Of a stretch of DNA of 64,000 nucleotides, positions 34,201-46,185 are shown one piece after another (the stretch's first letter is position 1; each line of letters begins with the position of its first letter). This DNA comes from Aradus depressus (lineage: Eukaryota > Arthropoda > Insecta > Hemiptera > Aradidae), in assembly GCA_963662175.1 (NCBI GenBank), contig OY759225.1, forward strand, positions 310,001 to 374,000. Direction: 5' to 3'. The notes beneath the pieces were generated by a model that did not search any database, was not told where the DNA came from, and saw only the letters and a program-made list of their open reading frames with translations. The position numbers and the translations under genes are program-made.

Positions 34201-34893
34201 AAATTAATGAAACTGATCGCCAAAGCGAACTTTCTAGACAGGATAATTTATCATGAAAACTTAGTATCTGTAACTATGAGTAAAACAAAATTATTATTTA
34301 ATAAGCCTATATATGTAGGCATGTCGATTTTAGATTTGTCCAAAACTGTGATGTACGATTTTCACTATAATGTAATGATGAAAAAATATAATCCTAATAC
34401 TCTAAAATTAATGTACACAGATACGGACAGCTTAGTTTATTTAATTAATACACCCGACTGGTATCAGGACATGAAAGCGATGGAGAATTATTTTGATACG
34501 TCTGATTTCCCGCAGAATCATCCTTGCTATTCTGTTTTAAATAAAAAAATTCTAGGCAAGTTTAAAGATGAGACTAATGGTGTTATCATTAATAAATTCG
34601 TAGGACTCAAACCGAAGATATATGCTATGGATATAAGTAAAAGAATTAAAAAATGTATTAAAGGTGTTAAAAAAGCAGCCGTTGAAAAAAATATATCGTT
34701 GCAAGATTTTGAGAAATCACTTTTTGAAGGAAAAATAGTATATACGGACATGAAAATGATTCAGTCTAAGAAACATGAGCTGTTTAGCGTTAGACTAAAT
34801 AAAAAAGCTTTATCACCCGAGGATGACAAAAGAGTAGTTTTATCTGATGGGGTTCATACCTTAGCTCATGAACATTACTCAATTCAAACCTAG
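31257..34893 (+). pseudogene. polB: Polinton DNA polymerase B, copy 1, frameshifted
   Basis: Protein-primed family B polymerase. ATG at 31257. The N-terminus carries C2HC/C2H2-like fingers (CKHCKSSFNKSCHLKRHELSC, with CKHCGHEFPNRFNGSRHESVC next). The exonuclease motif is VIYADFETML. A CYLCEG and CNSCNL cysteine pair lies between. The polymerase motifs are AYLDANNLYGHAMSRPL (A), NNAVFGKTMENI (B) and YTDTDSLVY (C, about 34413-34440). Compared with copy 2 there is a small deletion with frameshift at about 33297 and a two-base insertion with stop at about 33962. The last frame (from about 33968) ends at 34893. Not functional as it stands. Confidence 0.9.
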
Positions 34894-34984
34894 TGCTGGG
34901 AGGTATAACCAGGCTACCCGTTTTTCCGAGGGCACTTAAATATCGGAAAACATTCCTATTCCCATCCCATTCCTAAAACCCTCT

Positions 34985-35323
34985 GAGGGCGCCGGTAGCT
35001 CAGTGGTAAGCGTGCTTGACTTCTGAGCTCAAGGTCGTGGGTTCGTAACCCGACCGAGGCCCTTAGTTTATTTTATCTGGGAGGTAAAATAAACTTAAGC
35101 ACGCCGTCCTTCGGATGGGACGTTAAGCGATGGTCCCGAGCCTGTACGATGTCAGGTACTCGTTAAAGACCCCTACCCTAGATGAATAAAAATTTAGGGT
35201 AGGCAAAATTTAGGACTCCCACAGTAGAGTCGGGCTCATGTCCACCAGAGTGACGAAAGAGCGCTCTGGTAGTAGGCGATATGACCTCGTAGTTAAAGCC
35301 CGGGCATCAGTCATAAAACCTAA
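34985..35323 (+). mobile_element. tRNA-derived SINE, copy 2
   Basis: Nearly identical to 3328-3674, with the same A and B boxes, CCGTCCTTCGGATGGGAC core and AACCTAACCT-type end. It is flanked by CCTAAAACCCTCT at 34972-34984 and 35324-35336. The first bases of that duplication overlap the AACCT tail, so the true length is 11-13 bp. It inserted into the Polinton fragment just after its polymerase gene. Confidence 0.92.
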
Positions 35324-35380
35324 CCTAAAACCCTCTTGAGGCTTAATCTAGACTGATCTGATATCTCTTGGTTTTTGAAT

Positions 35381-35486
35381 GGTCACTGGCGTGGTGTCAA
35401 AACCTGTAAACCTATTTGGTCACTGGCGTGGTGTGAAAACCCGTAAACCTAATTGGTCACTGGCGTGGTGTAAAACCCGTAAACCT
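35381..35486. repeat. Three GGTCACTGGCGTGGTG repeats downstream of polB copy 1
   Basis: Units of about 37 bp at 35381, 35418 and 35455 each read GGTCACTGGCGTGGTGT, then AAACC(C)GTAAACCT. Two related units lie at the same place in the second Polinton (51102-51180). Confidence 0.85.
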
Positions 35487-35650
35487 GTACAAAAGAAAAA
35501 CCTAAAGATTGAAGAAAAGCCCTGATTCGAGCTTTTATTCCTTCCCTAATCCCACCCCACCTCTTCGACGTATTTCTACCTTGACGCTGGTGAAGAGGCT
35601 TACCGGTTTATTGATTAATCAATAAAGCGAACTAAAAGAAATACACACCC

Positions 35651-36532
35651 CTGTAAAGTCTGTTTCAGATACCTGATGTAGAGATGCTGGTGAGAATCAT
35701 CCTAAGAAAGTGTTGGAGATGAGAAGCAGCCTACGAAGAAAATAAATGTAAGTTAAATATACCGCCTAAGAATGTTTCCATGAGACCTCTGGACCTAGAC
35801 CTAGCCCTAGAGCGAGTGAGAGGTTAATGGGTGTAGGTGTATGTATGGGTAGACCGGGTTATGATGAAAATGTTAGCCGATCTAGAGGAGAGGTTGTAGG
35901 AGTTGGGCGAAGCAGGATGGTGCCGAAGCTAAAATTACTGGACTATGATGAAATCTAAAGAAAATTGCTCGGATGTACACAAGTAGAGAAAAAAAAAATT
36001 AGACAATTTATGTGGGGAAATATAAGTGAGAAAATTGAGATGGATTGACTATACCGCTGAACTGAGGGTTGAAAGAGGATTAATATGAGGAAGTAAAAGT
36101 GAATGTATGCCGGTCTTGAAAAATATTTCGGATGGAGCGCCGGTGTAAGGGTTCCTATTGAGGTTGTTCTGAAAATATTCCAGGTTTAGAAGGAGAAGTA
36201 CAATTGATCTGAGGAAGCAGGATTTACGAATTATGATTTTAGGATAATTGACGTGGGGAAGTAGGATTACAATAAAATATTAGAGGAGATTACAATCAAT
36301 ATGGGGAAGCACATTGGATGTGTTTACTGACGTGAGGGGATGTAAGATTAAATCATGAAATAAAAATTGGGAGGGGGGTAATGTGATGAATTAGTATTAA
36401 GTAGGTATTAATATAGTAAGGATGATGAGGAGGGGCGGTGGGAGGAGGGAAGAGTTGCCCCTGCACTGAAAAAGGATACTAACCCAGTTGCCCTTTAGCC
36501 CTGCGCCAGAACCATCTTATCTCCCCTACTAA
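35651..36532. other. Unassigned purine-rich sequence
   Basis: Loosely repetitive GGGGAAG- and GGAAGTAGGATT-type blocks without a coding frame or known element. It ends at the Helitron start at 36533. Part could belong to the degenerate Polinton. Confidence 0.45.
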
Positions 36533-38500
36533 TCTATATAATAAAAATGACTGGCTAATTTTTCTAAGCGCAAAACTCGAGAACGGCTGGACCAATTCGG
36601 CTAATTTTTTTTTTCAAATATTCGTTGAAGTCTGAGGAAGGTTCTTATGAAGAGTTCTTAGCTGTTAATGCAAGGGATGGCAATCTGAGATAGATTAATC
36701 GAAGAATCGATGTTTGGGGTCGTAATAATTGATGTGAACAATGAATCGATCAAGTGAATCGATCTCAGACACCCTAATATCATTTACTTACCGTTTCGTT
36801 TTATTCAGTTTTTAGTGCATGTTATTTTCTTGGCTGAATAAAACGTATTTACAACTCTTACTGTTTCGTTTTATTCAGTTTTTAGTGCGTGTTATCAGTT
36901 TTTAGTGCGTGTTATCAGTTTTTAGTGCGTGTTATCAGTTTTTAGTGCGTTTCATTTTCTTGGTTGTTTTTAAATCTTCGCTTCTGGCAAGTTCCTCGAT
37001 GTATCTTTGGTTGTCGTCTTTGTCATTTACTTACTGTTTCGTTTTATTCAGTTTTTACATATCAACATCTATATAATAAAAATGATTGGCTAAATTTTGC
37101 ACGGGAGGGGGGGGTTGTGGAGGTAGGCCTTAGTATAAAGATACCGGTAACTCATTAACTAATAGTCGGATTGTCATGGAATCTCACATGTAGTATTATA
37201 AAAAGCCAAATTTAAAAAAAGGATGTGTGAAGTCTCAAAATTTGAAAGGGGGGGGGGGGGCTAGGCCTAATATGAAGATAGTGATAGGTCTTTAACGGAT
37301 GACATCATGCCCGATTGACATGGAATTTCACACTTAGTATTCTTAAAGGCCAAATTAAAAAATACGGTACGTGACATCTCAAAATTTTGAACGGGAGGGG
37401 GGGTTGTGGGGGTAGGCCTACATATAAAGATAGTGATAGGTCTTTAACGGATGTTCGGAATGTCATGGAATTTGACATGTAGTATGCTTAAGGGCCAAAT
37501 TGAAAAATACGCTACGTGACATCTCAAAATTTTGAACAGGAGGGAGGGTTATGGGGGGGGGGGGGGGGGGGGCTAAGTATAAATATAGTCCTAGCTCATT
37601 AACGGTTGTTCGGATTGTCACGAAATTTGACATGTAGTATTCTTAAAGGCCAAATTAAAGGCCAAAAATACGGTACGTGACATCTCAAAATTTTGAAGGA
37701 GGGGGGGTTGTGGGGGTAGGCCTACATATAAAGATAGTGATAGGTCTTTAACAGATGATCGGTATGTCATGGAATTTCACATGTCGAATTCTTGAAAGTC
37801 AAATTGAAAAATGATGTGTGTGACGTCATAAAAGGGAGGGGAGTTGTGGGGGTAGGCGTAAATATAAAGATACTGATAGCTCATTAACGAATGGTCGGAT
37901 TGTCATGGAATTTCACATGTAGTATTCTTAAAAGACAAAAATAAAAAAAGGATATGTGACGTCTAAAAATTGTCAACGGGAGGGGGGTATGGGGGGGGGG
38001 GGGGGGGGGGGGGCAAGCATGTACCTAAATAGTAGTTTCATAAGCAATATTTAAAAATTGGCTGTATAAAAAAATTTGGACGGGAGGGGCGAGGGTCCAT
38101 TAATGCTGAATGAATCTCACATGGAGCTTTCTTAAAGATGGGAAATAGCCCTAATTTTAATAGGGTGGGTTTCCTAAGCATGTATTACCTTGAAGGTGCA
38201 CCGTTGCAAGGTAAATAATAGCTCTCACCAGCGTTCTTAAGCACAAAATACCTAGGGCATCCGCTGTTGCAAGGCACATACTAGCTGCGGTGCCCTGCGT
38301 TCCTAACTACGTACTATCTGTGTTGCCCAGCGGTCCTAAGAACTTACTAGCTGGTTGCACGGAGTTGCAAGGCGCATACTATCTAAGGTGCCCGGTGTTC
38401 CTAAGTAGTAGCTTGCTGTGGTTCCAAGTAAAAAAAATAAATAAATAAAAAAATCCGGTCCAATAGCTTTTGACAGAACGACGTCTGTCGGGTCAGCTAG
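36533..38500 (+). mobile_element. Non-autonomous Helitron, first of a head-to-tail pair
   Basis: 5' end TCTATATAATAAAAATGACT after an A; 3' end GACGTCTGTCGGGTCAGCTAG at 38500. A second inner 5' end TCTATATAATAAAAATGATT lies at 37069. Between the two 5' ends, TTTTTAGTGCGTGTTATCAG is repeated about four times (36875-36955). The rest is the G-rich minisatellite, with G-runs at 37555-37572 and 37990-38013, and the GCAAGGCACATACTAG minisatellite. No Rep/helicase frame. Confidence 0.9.
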
Positions 38501-39644
38501 TCTATATAATTAAAATGAGTGCTAAATTTTGCTAAGCGCAAAACTCGGAAACGGCTGAACCAATTCGGCTAATTTTTTTTTTCAAATATTCGTTGAAGGA
38601 AGGTTCTTATGAAGAGAGTTCCTAGCGGTCAACTAGAGGGGGGGGGGGGGGGGGGGGGCGAAGCACAAAAATTGCTCTAGCGCATTAACGGATGGACGGA
38701 TTATCATGAAATTTCACATGTAGTATTCTTAAAAGCCAAGTTAAAAAATAGGCTATGTGACGTCCATAAATTTTGAACGGTAGGGGGGGTTGTAAGGGGG
38801 ACCTAAATATAAAGAGTGTCAATAACGGATGATCGGATTGTCATGGAATTTCATATGTAGTATTCCTAGAGGGCAAATTGAAAAATGGGCTATGTGGCAT
38901 CTCAAAATTTTGAAAGGCAGTGGGGGTTGTGGGGGTAGGCCTAAATATAAAGATAGTGCTGTCAACGGATGATCGGATTGTCATGGAATTTCATATGTAG
39001 TATTCTTAGAAGGCAAATTGAAAAATACACTATGTGATATCTCAAAAATTAGAACAGGAGGGGGGGGGGGGGGGGCCAAGCATAAAAATAATACTGACTC
39101 ATTAAAAGTAATCGGATTGAAATTTCATATGTAGTAATAGTAACTACGTACTAGCTGTGGTGCCCAGCGTTCCTAACCACGTTCTAGCTGCGGGGTCCGC
39201 CGTTGCAAGTTACATACTGGCTGTGGTGTCCAGCGTTCCTAACTACATACTAGCTGTGGGGCCCGCCGCTGCAAGGTACATACTAGCTGTGGTGCCCAGC
39301 GTTTCTAACTACGTACTAGCTGTAGGGTCCGCCGTTGCAGAGCACATACTAGCTGTGGTCACAAGCGTTCTTAAGTACGCACTGACAAGAACGTCCAGTG
39401 ACGCTAAGTATTCACTAGCTGTGGTTTCCGCCGTTGAATGGCGCGTACTAGCTATGGTGCCCTGCGGTCATAAAAACTTACTAGCTGGGATGTCTGCCGT
39501 TGAAGGACTATAAGCCTTATTCCGTATGAATAATTCAAAATTATAACATCATGAATTTACTGTTGAAAAATTGAATAGGATTCGAACGAGAGATATTAGA
39601 AGAAAAGTCAAAGTTCCCCGGGCAACGCCGGGTATTACTGCTAG
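38501..39644 (+). mobile_element. Non-autonomous Helitron, second of the pair, with a different 3' end
   Basis: Starts TCTATATAATTAAAATGAGT immediately after the CTAG of the previous element. Ends CCCCGGGCAACGCCGGGTATTACTGCTAG at 39632-39644 and just before; the CCCGGGCAACGCCGGG hairpin is another common Helitron terminus. It contains G-rich monomers and the 39140-39500 minisatellite. The following base is T, and satellite array 2 begins there. Confidence 0.85.
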
Positions 39645-42600
39645 TGTGGAATATAAGTGGGCTTTGAGGTACCTACCGTTTTGACATATTTTCTGAAAAA
39701 CAAATTAATACTGCTATGTTGGTAGATAGGCAGCATCCAGAAATGAAGATGGTCACCCAAAGAAAGATTCAGATGCATCGGCGAAGTCTCATCCGAAGGA
39801 CGACGTGCTAAAATTTATTTTTATCTTCTCGATTAAAACATCTGACCTAACTGACTTGGCTAGATTTCTAAATGGCGATCCTGAGGTCGGTAAACTCCAT
39901 TCTTCAAATTTCTCGCTTTTAAACGGTTTTTAGATTTAATATTTGTTAAAACTGTTGAACAACCGGGATATCTGAATCCTATTAGTTAAAACTGATAGAC
40001 AAATTCAGATATATCGGGTAGTCCCATCCGAAGGACGACGTGCTGAAGTTATTTTTAACGTAAATGAAATTTCAACTACCCAAGTTTAGATACATAACAT
40101 ACGACTCATTATCGAGTACCTGACATACGAACAGTCCCTCGATCATAGCTTAAAACCCAATGCGAAGGACGACGTGCTCAAGTCATTTTTATCTTCCCGA
40201 TTAAAACATCCGACCTAATTGACTTGGCTAGATTTCGAAACGTCGATCCTGAGCTCGGTAAACTCCATTCTTCAAATTTCTCGCTTTTTAACGGTTTATA
40301 TATAGTTTTAATATTTGTTAAAACTGATGTAGAACCGGGATATTTGAATCCTACACAAAAATTGAGATAAAAATGTTTTTCGAAAAAAGTCGGGCTAAAT
40401 ACCATTCTTCAAATTTCCTGCTTTTTAACGGTTTATAGATTTAATGTTTGTTAAAACTGATAGACAGATTCAGATATATGGAATAAGTTCCATTCTAAGG
40501 ACGACATGCTCAAGATTATTTTTAACCTAAGTGAAATTTCAGCTAGCCAGGTTTAGATACATAACATACGACTCATTATCCAGTACCTGCCATAGAAAAA
40601 AGCCCTCGATCATAGCTTGAAGTCAATCCGAAGGACGACGTGCTCGAGTTATTTTTAACGTAAATGAATTTCAAATACCCAGGTTTAGATACATAACATG
40701 CGACTCATTATCGAGTAAATGACATACGAAAAGGCCCTCGATCATAGCTTAAAGCCCAATCCGAAGGACGACGTGCTCAAATTTATTTATCTTCGCGATT
40801 AAAACATCTGACCTTAGTGCCTTGGCTAGATTTCTAAGTGGCGATCCTGAGCTCGTTAGACTACATATGTAAGATAAAATAAGTTACCGTTTGGTTCCAA
40901 CTAAAATTATCAAGGAAGAAATGTGGAATATAAGTGGGCTTTGAGGTACCTACCGGTTTGACATATTTTCTGAAAAACAAATTAATTCTGCTATGTTGGT
41001 AGATAGGCAGCATCTAGAAACGAAGATGGTCATCCAATGAAAGATTCAGATGTAGGGAAAGTTTCATCCGACGTGCTAAAATTTATTTTTATCTTCCCGA
41101 TTAAAACATCTGACCTAAGTGACTTGGCTAGATTTCTAAATGGCGACCCTGAGCTCGGTAGACTCCATTCTTCAAATTTCTAGCTTTTTAACGGTTTTTA
41201 GATTTAATATTTGTTAAAACTGATGAACAACCGGGATATCTGAATCCTACACAAAAATCGAAATAAAAATGTTTTTTGAAAAAATTCGGGCTAAATACCA
41301 TTCTGCAAATTTCCTTCTTTTTAACGGTTTATAGATTTAATGTATGTTAAAACTGATAGACAGATTCAGATATATGGAAAAAGTCCCATCCGAAGGACGA
41401 CATGCTCAAGGTTATTTTTAACCTAAGTGAAATTTCAGCTACCCAGGTTTAGATACATAACATACCACTAATTATCCAGACCTGACGTACAAAAAAGCCC
41501 TTGATCATAGCTTGAAGTTCAATCCGAAGGACGACGTGCTCAAGTTATTTTCAACGTAAATGAAATTTCAACTACCCAGGTTTAGAAACATAACATGCGA
41601 CTATTATCGAGTAACTGACATACGAAAAGGCCCTCGATCATAGCTTAAAGCCCAATCCGAAGGACGACGTGCTCAAATTTATTTTTATTTTCCCGATTAA
41701 AACATCTGACCTAAGTGCCTTGGCTTTCTAAGTGGCGATCCGGGCTGAATCCCATTCTTCAAATTTCTCGCTTTTTAACGGTTTATAGGCTTGATATTAG
41801 TTAAAACTGATAGACAGATTCAGATATATCGAGAAGTCCCATCCGAAGGACGACGTGGTCAAGTTATTTTTAACGTAAATGATATTTCAACTACCCAGGT
41901 TTAGATACATAACATACGACTCATTATCGAGTACCTGACATACGAACAGGCCCTCGATCATAGCTTAAAACCCAATCCGAAGGACGAAGTGCTCAAGTTA
42001 TTTTTATCTTCCCGATTAAAACATCTGACCTAAGTGACTTGGCTAGATTTCTAAATGGCGATCCTGAGGTCGGTAAACTCCATTCTTCAAATGTCTCGCT
42101 TTTAAACGGTTTTTAGATTTAATATTTGTTAAAACTGATGAACAACCGGGATATCTGAATCCTACACAAAAATTGAAATAAAAATGTTTTTCGAAAAAAC
42201 TCGGGCTAAATACCATTCTTCAAATTTCCTGCTTTATAACGGTTTATAGATTTAATATTTGTTAAAACTGATAGAGAGATTCAGATATATCGGGAAGTCC
42301 CATCCGAAGGACGACGTGCTCGAGTTATTTTTAACGTAAATGAATTTCAACTACCCAGGTTTAGATACATAACATGCGACTCATTATCGAGTAACTGACA
42401 TAGGAAAAGGCCCTCGATCATAGCTTAAAGCCCAATCCGAAGGACGACGTGCTTATCTTCCCGATTAAAACATCTGACCTAAGTAACTTGGCTAGATTTC
42501 TAAATGGCGATCCTGAGCTCGGTAGACTCCATTCTTCAAATTTCTAGCTTTTCAACGGTTTTTAGATTTAATATTTGTTAAAACTGATGAACAACCGGGA

Positions 42601-43575
42601 TATCTGAATCCTACACAAAAATTGAAATAGAAATGTTTTTCGAAAAAAGTCGGGCTAAATCCCATTCTTCAAATTTCCTGCTTTTTAACGGTTTATAGAT
42701 TTAATATTTGTTAAAACTGATAGACAGATTCAGATATATCGGGAAAGTCCCATCCGAAGGACGACGTGCTCAAGGTCTTTTGAACTTAAGTGAAACTTTA
42801 GCTACCTAGGTTTAGTTACATAACATACGACTCATTATCGAGCACCTGACATACAAAAAAGCCCTCGATCATAGCCTAAAGTCCAATCCGAAGGACGACG
42901 TGCTCAAATATATTTTTATCTTCCCGATTAAAACATCTGACCTAATTGACATGGATAGATTTCTAAATGGCGATCATGAGCTCGGTAGACTCCATTCTTC
43001 AAATTTCTAGCTTTTAAACGGTTTTTAGATTTAATATTTGTTAAAACTGATGAACAACCGGGATATCTGAATCCTACACAAAAATCGAAATAAAAATGTT
43101 TTTTGAAAAAATTCGGGCTAAATCCCATTCTTCAAATTTCTCGCTTTTTAACGGTATATAGGCTTAATATTAGTTAAAACTGATAGACAAATTCAGATAT
43201 ATCGGGTAGTCCCATCCGAAGGACGACGTGCTGAAGTTATTTTTAACGTAAATGAAATTTCAACTACCCAAGTTTAGATACATAACATACGACTCATTAT
43301 CGAGTACCTGACATACGAACAGTCCCTCGATCATAGCTTAAAACCCAATGCGAAGGACGACGTGCTCAAGTTATTTTTATCTTCCCGATTAAAACATCTG
43401 ACCTAATTGACTTGGCTAGATTTCGAAATGTCGATCCTGAGCTCGGTAAACTCCATTCTTCAAATGTCTCGCTTTTTAACGGTTTATAGTTTTAAAATTC
43501 AGATATATCGGGAAGTCCCATCCAAAGGACGACATGCTCAAGTTATTTTTAACGTAAATGAAGTTTAAATAGTTT
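39645..43575. repeat. Satellite array 2, ~460 bp compound unit
   Basis: Same unit as array 1, in the same orientation, with deletions and rearrangements. CCGAAGGACGACGTGCTCAA-type motifs recur about 19 times. The 140 bp GTGGAATATAAGTGGGCTTT block occurs at 39645 and 40922. The array ends near AACGTAAATGAAGTTT, next to the truncated R1-like copy. Confidence 0.9.
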
Positions 43576-44583
43576 TTTTTTTTTTAAATATGCCTACAGC
43601 CGAAGCATTGCCACCGCGAAGAAGGTAAGCTGGAGAAATTTTATAGAGGAGGAAAGTGTTAGAAACCCGTGGGGGATCCCTTACCGGGTCGCCACTGGGA
43701 GGCTCAGGCCGGTCGCCCCGGTGGCCTCCATCAGGGACGGGGACGTTTACGCCTTGTCCCTGGAGGAGGCAGGAAGGATGTACCTGGGGGTGGCCTTTCC
43801 GGCGGACGACCCGACGGAGGATTCCCCCGCCCAGGTAATTATGAGAGAGACTGCCCGTGCCCTGCCGGATACGGAGGACGCTCCGGACTGGGATGAATTA
43901 GATCTAAGTCTGGCGGTTGGGAAGCAGAGGAATGGCGGCGCCCCTGGGATGGATCTCATAGACGCCGCCATGATCAAGAAAGCATTCCCGGCCATAAAGG
44001 CGGATCTTCTTCATCTGGTAAACTCCTACCTAAGGACCGGCCACTTCCCGAGTGCTTGGAAACAGGCACTTGTGTGCACGTTTGTCAAGCCTGGGGGCAG
44101 GGACCTCTCCTTGGCGGGTAGCTATAGACCAATCAGCCTACTCCCAGTCTCTGGCAAGGTGCTGGAGACTCTGATCTTCTCCGGAATTCGGGCCCGAGTA
44201 CAGGCCTTTGTGTCGCACAGACAATTCGGATGCATGAGAGGCAGATCCACTGAGGATGCGTTGAGAATGCTGAGGGCGGATGTCGGAGAGGGCAGAGGGA
44301 AATACTCTCTCTGCATCTTCTTCGACATAGCCGCGGCCTTCGACTGCGCCTGGTGGCCCGCCGTCCTCTTGCGACTACGGTCTGTGGGAATACCCAGGAA
44401 CCTATTCGGGCTCATCTCCAGCTTCCTCAGCGAGCGCTCTGCGACGGTGAGGCAGCAATTCACCAGCACTACAGTGAACGTCACCAGAGGGTGTCCCCAG
44501 GGCTCGGTCCTCGGACCAACACTCTGGAACATACTCTTTGACGGACTGCTTCGTGACCTCGAGACTCGTGGACATAGGGCAGT
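43576..44583 (+). mobile_element. R1-like LINE, copy 2, internally deleted and interrupted by the Polinton
   Basis: After a T-run the copy has ATGCCTACAGCCGAAGC (43590), matching the ORF1 start of copy 1, then jumps within about 15 bp into the middle of ORF2. Similarity to copy 1 stops exactly at 44583, where the Polinton begins. The rest of ORF2 is predicted just beyond the right end of the window. Confidence 0.85.
43613..44583 (+). pseudogene. R1-like ORF2 fragment (reverse transcriptase)
   Basis: An open frame from the deletion junction, starting AKKVSWRNFIEEES, homologous to copy 1 from about 18506. It includes YRPISLLPVSGKVLETL, FFDIAAAFDCAWW and GCPQGSVLGPTLWN. It stops at RGHRAV, one step before the AYVDD active site, because of the Polinton insertion. 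Codons after 44583 read into the Polinton terminus. Internal deletion and disruption make it non-functional. Confidence 0.88.
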
Positions 44584-46058
44584 AGTAAGGAAATGGGGAC
44601 TTTGGCGCAGTTGCTCCACATGACCTTTGACCCCACGGGGTCACGTGACCCATCACCCCCACCACCATACTCCCACCCCCTCCTCAGCTCCGAATCACTC
44701 ACCATCGTAAATCCCCAGCTCAATAAGTTTCCACTCTCCCTCTAAACCTCAATAAGTTTCCACTCTCCCTCTAAACTTCAATACGTTTCCGCTCTCCCTC
44801 TAAATCTTAATAAGTCCCCCCCCTCCCAAATTTTTTTTTGGACCAGTTGCTCCTCATGACCTTAGACCCACGTGACCCATCACCCCCACCATTCACCCCC
44901 CCCCCCCCCCTCCCCAGCTCCGAATCACCCACGATCGTACATTCCCAGGTCAATAACTACTGTAATATCGTTATATTTATAGCGATATCCTTATATTTTT
45001 TCTCAACTGTCCTTGATGATAGTTCCCCTTTAGCGTGTTTTATTCAGTAATTTTTTTTTAATATTGAATTTTTCTATAGTTTTATTAAAGATATATGTTG
45101 TTAACAAGTATCAGCGATCGTTTGGCTAGGCTATCTTCAAGGCTATCTTCGGGTACGCTCGGCTATCATCGGGTACGCTCGGCTTTCATCGGCTACCTTC
45201 AGGTGCCACCTGAAATGCCACCATTGTACATCCCTCAATAAGTTTCCGCTCTCCCTCAAAACAATACTTTAAATTTTTAACCCACCCCTCGCCTGTGCCC
45301 CTAAATTTTGTTTAATTAGCCCACTAGCGCTCCCAAGCGTCTAGAATTGTAATTAATCTTTAATTAAGTAGCTAAGGTCGACTTCTTATGAAAAAAAAAA
45401 ACTTACTTGACTGGTTTTGAGCTCACCACCTTCCGTATAGGAGGTTGGCTTGCTAACCCCTCGTCTATCGTGTCATAGTTGTTCAACAGAGCTAAAATCT
45501 AGGTATATAACGTTCGTCATAGATTTTCAGATATCAAGTAACAATTTTGATATTTTTTCAGTCTGATTTCGTGACCTTGAACAGGCACTTGCGTGTTCAA
45601 GCATGTCGAACCCTGCATTCGTGTAGCCTACCTTATCATGTCCTAGCATCATCATCATCATCATTGTATTCAGTATTATTTAAAACTGGAGTATTATGAT
45701 GGAAAAATCGCCTACCTACACTTTTGAGCATGCCGTCCTTCGGTGCCTTGAATAGTATTGCATTTAAAAATATAATTCAAAGCTCGTCATATTGAATATG
45801 TTGTCCGATTGGAGTAATATGTGCGAAAAAATATTTATCTTCAATTCCGAGCATGCCGTCCTTTGGTGTTGTTTGTGAATTCTTGTTTTTTATTATTATT
45901 TATTTTTTTTATATCTAACATGGTTTGGAAATGACCTTCATATCTATAGGGATTAAGTCGTTGTTTACATGTTCAAACATGTCGAGATATTTGGGGATTA
46001 TTTCTCTTGGTGACCCTGAACAGGCACCTGCATGATCAAGCATGTCGAGACCTGCAGT
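44584..46058. repeat. Polinton left terminal inverted repeat
   Basis: The reverse complement matches 57568-58263 plus 63083-64000. It contains a ~236 bp subrepeat (TTGCTCCACATGACC at 44611, TTGCTCCTCATGACC at 44847) and three GGCTATCATCGGGTACGCT units (45131-45200). It also has a tRNA-like segment on the minus strand (45391-45472), (ATC)n at 45649-45664 and two ~129 bp units with GAGCATGCCGTCCTTCGG (45727, 45856). The inner edge is at GTCGAGACCTG. Confidence 0.92.
45391..45472 (-). other. tRNA-like sequence with T-run in the left inverted repeat
   Basis: Reverse complement of the segment at 58151-58233. The minus strand reads GAGGGGTTAGCAAGCC, an arm-like CCAACCTCC..GGAAGGTGG and a decayed B-box region, then T11. 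The B box is better preserved in the right copy. Confidence 0.45.
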
Positions 46059-46106
46059 CCCCCCTCCCCTCTTTTTATCGAGTAATGCGCATGCGCAGAG
46101 TCGGTC

Positions 46107-46148
46107 TATATAAGGAGCAGCTCTCTCTGGGGGAGCTCATTCTTCAGT
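46107..46148 (+). promoter_or_regulatory. Core promoter of the Polinton polymerase gene
   Basis: TATATAAGG box at 46107. Initiator CTCATTC has its A at 46139, 32 nt downstream. It lies just inside the left inverted repeat. Confidence 0.75.
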
Positions 46149-46185
46149 GCTATTGAAGAGATCTACCTACTAATTTGCTGCTACA

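Larger units (their letters stand above)
30724..35650 (+). mobile_element. Degenerate Polinton/Maverick fragment, copy 1
   Basis: Begins with units related to the inner terminal repeat of the larger Polinton (ATTCAGTAATTTTTCCGATTGG, GAGCATGCCGTCCTTCGG). It continues through the TTTTTCTATAGTTTTATTAAA and ATATGTTGTTAACA blocks also found at 45065-45105, then a broken DNA polymerase B gene. Downstream it keeps the GGTCACTGGCGTGGTG repeats and a CCTTGACGCTGGTGAAGAGGCTT block similar to 57212-57232. ATPase, integrase, protease and capsid genes are missing. The right boundary is uncertain. A SINE interrupts it at 34985. Confidence 0.75.
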
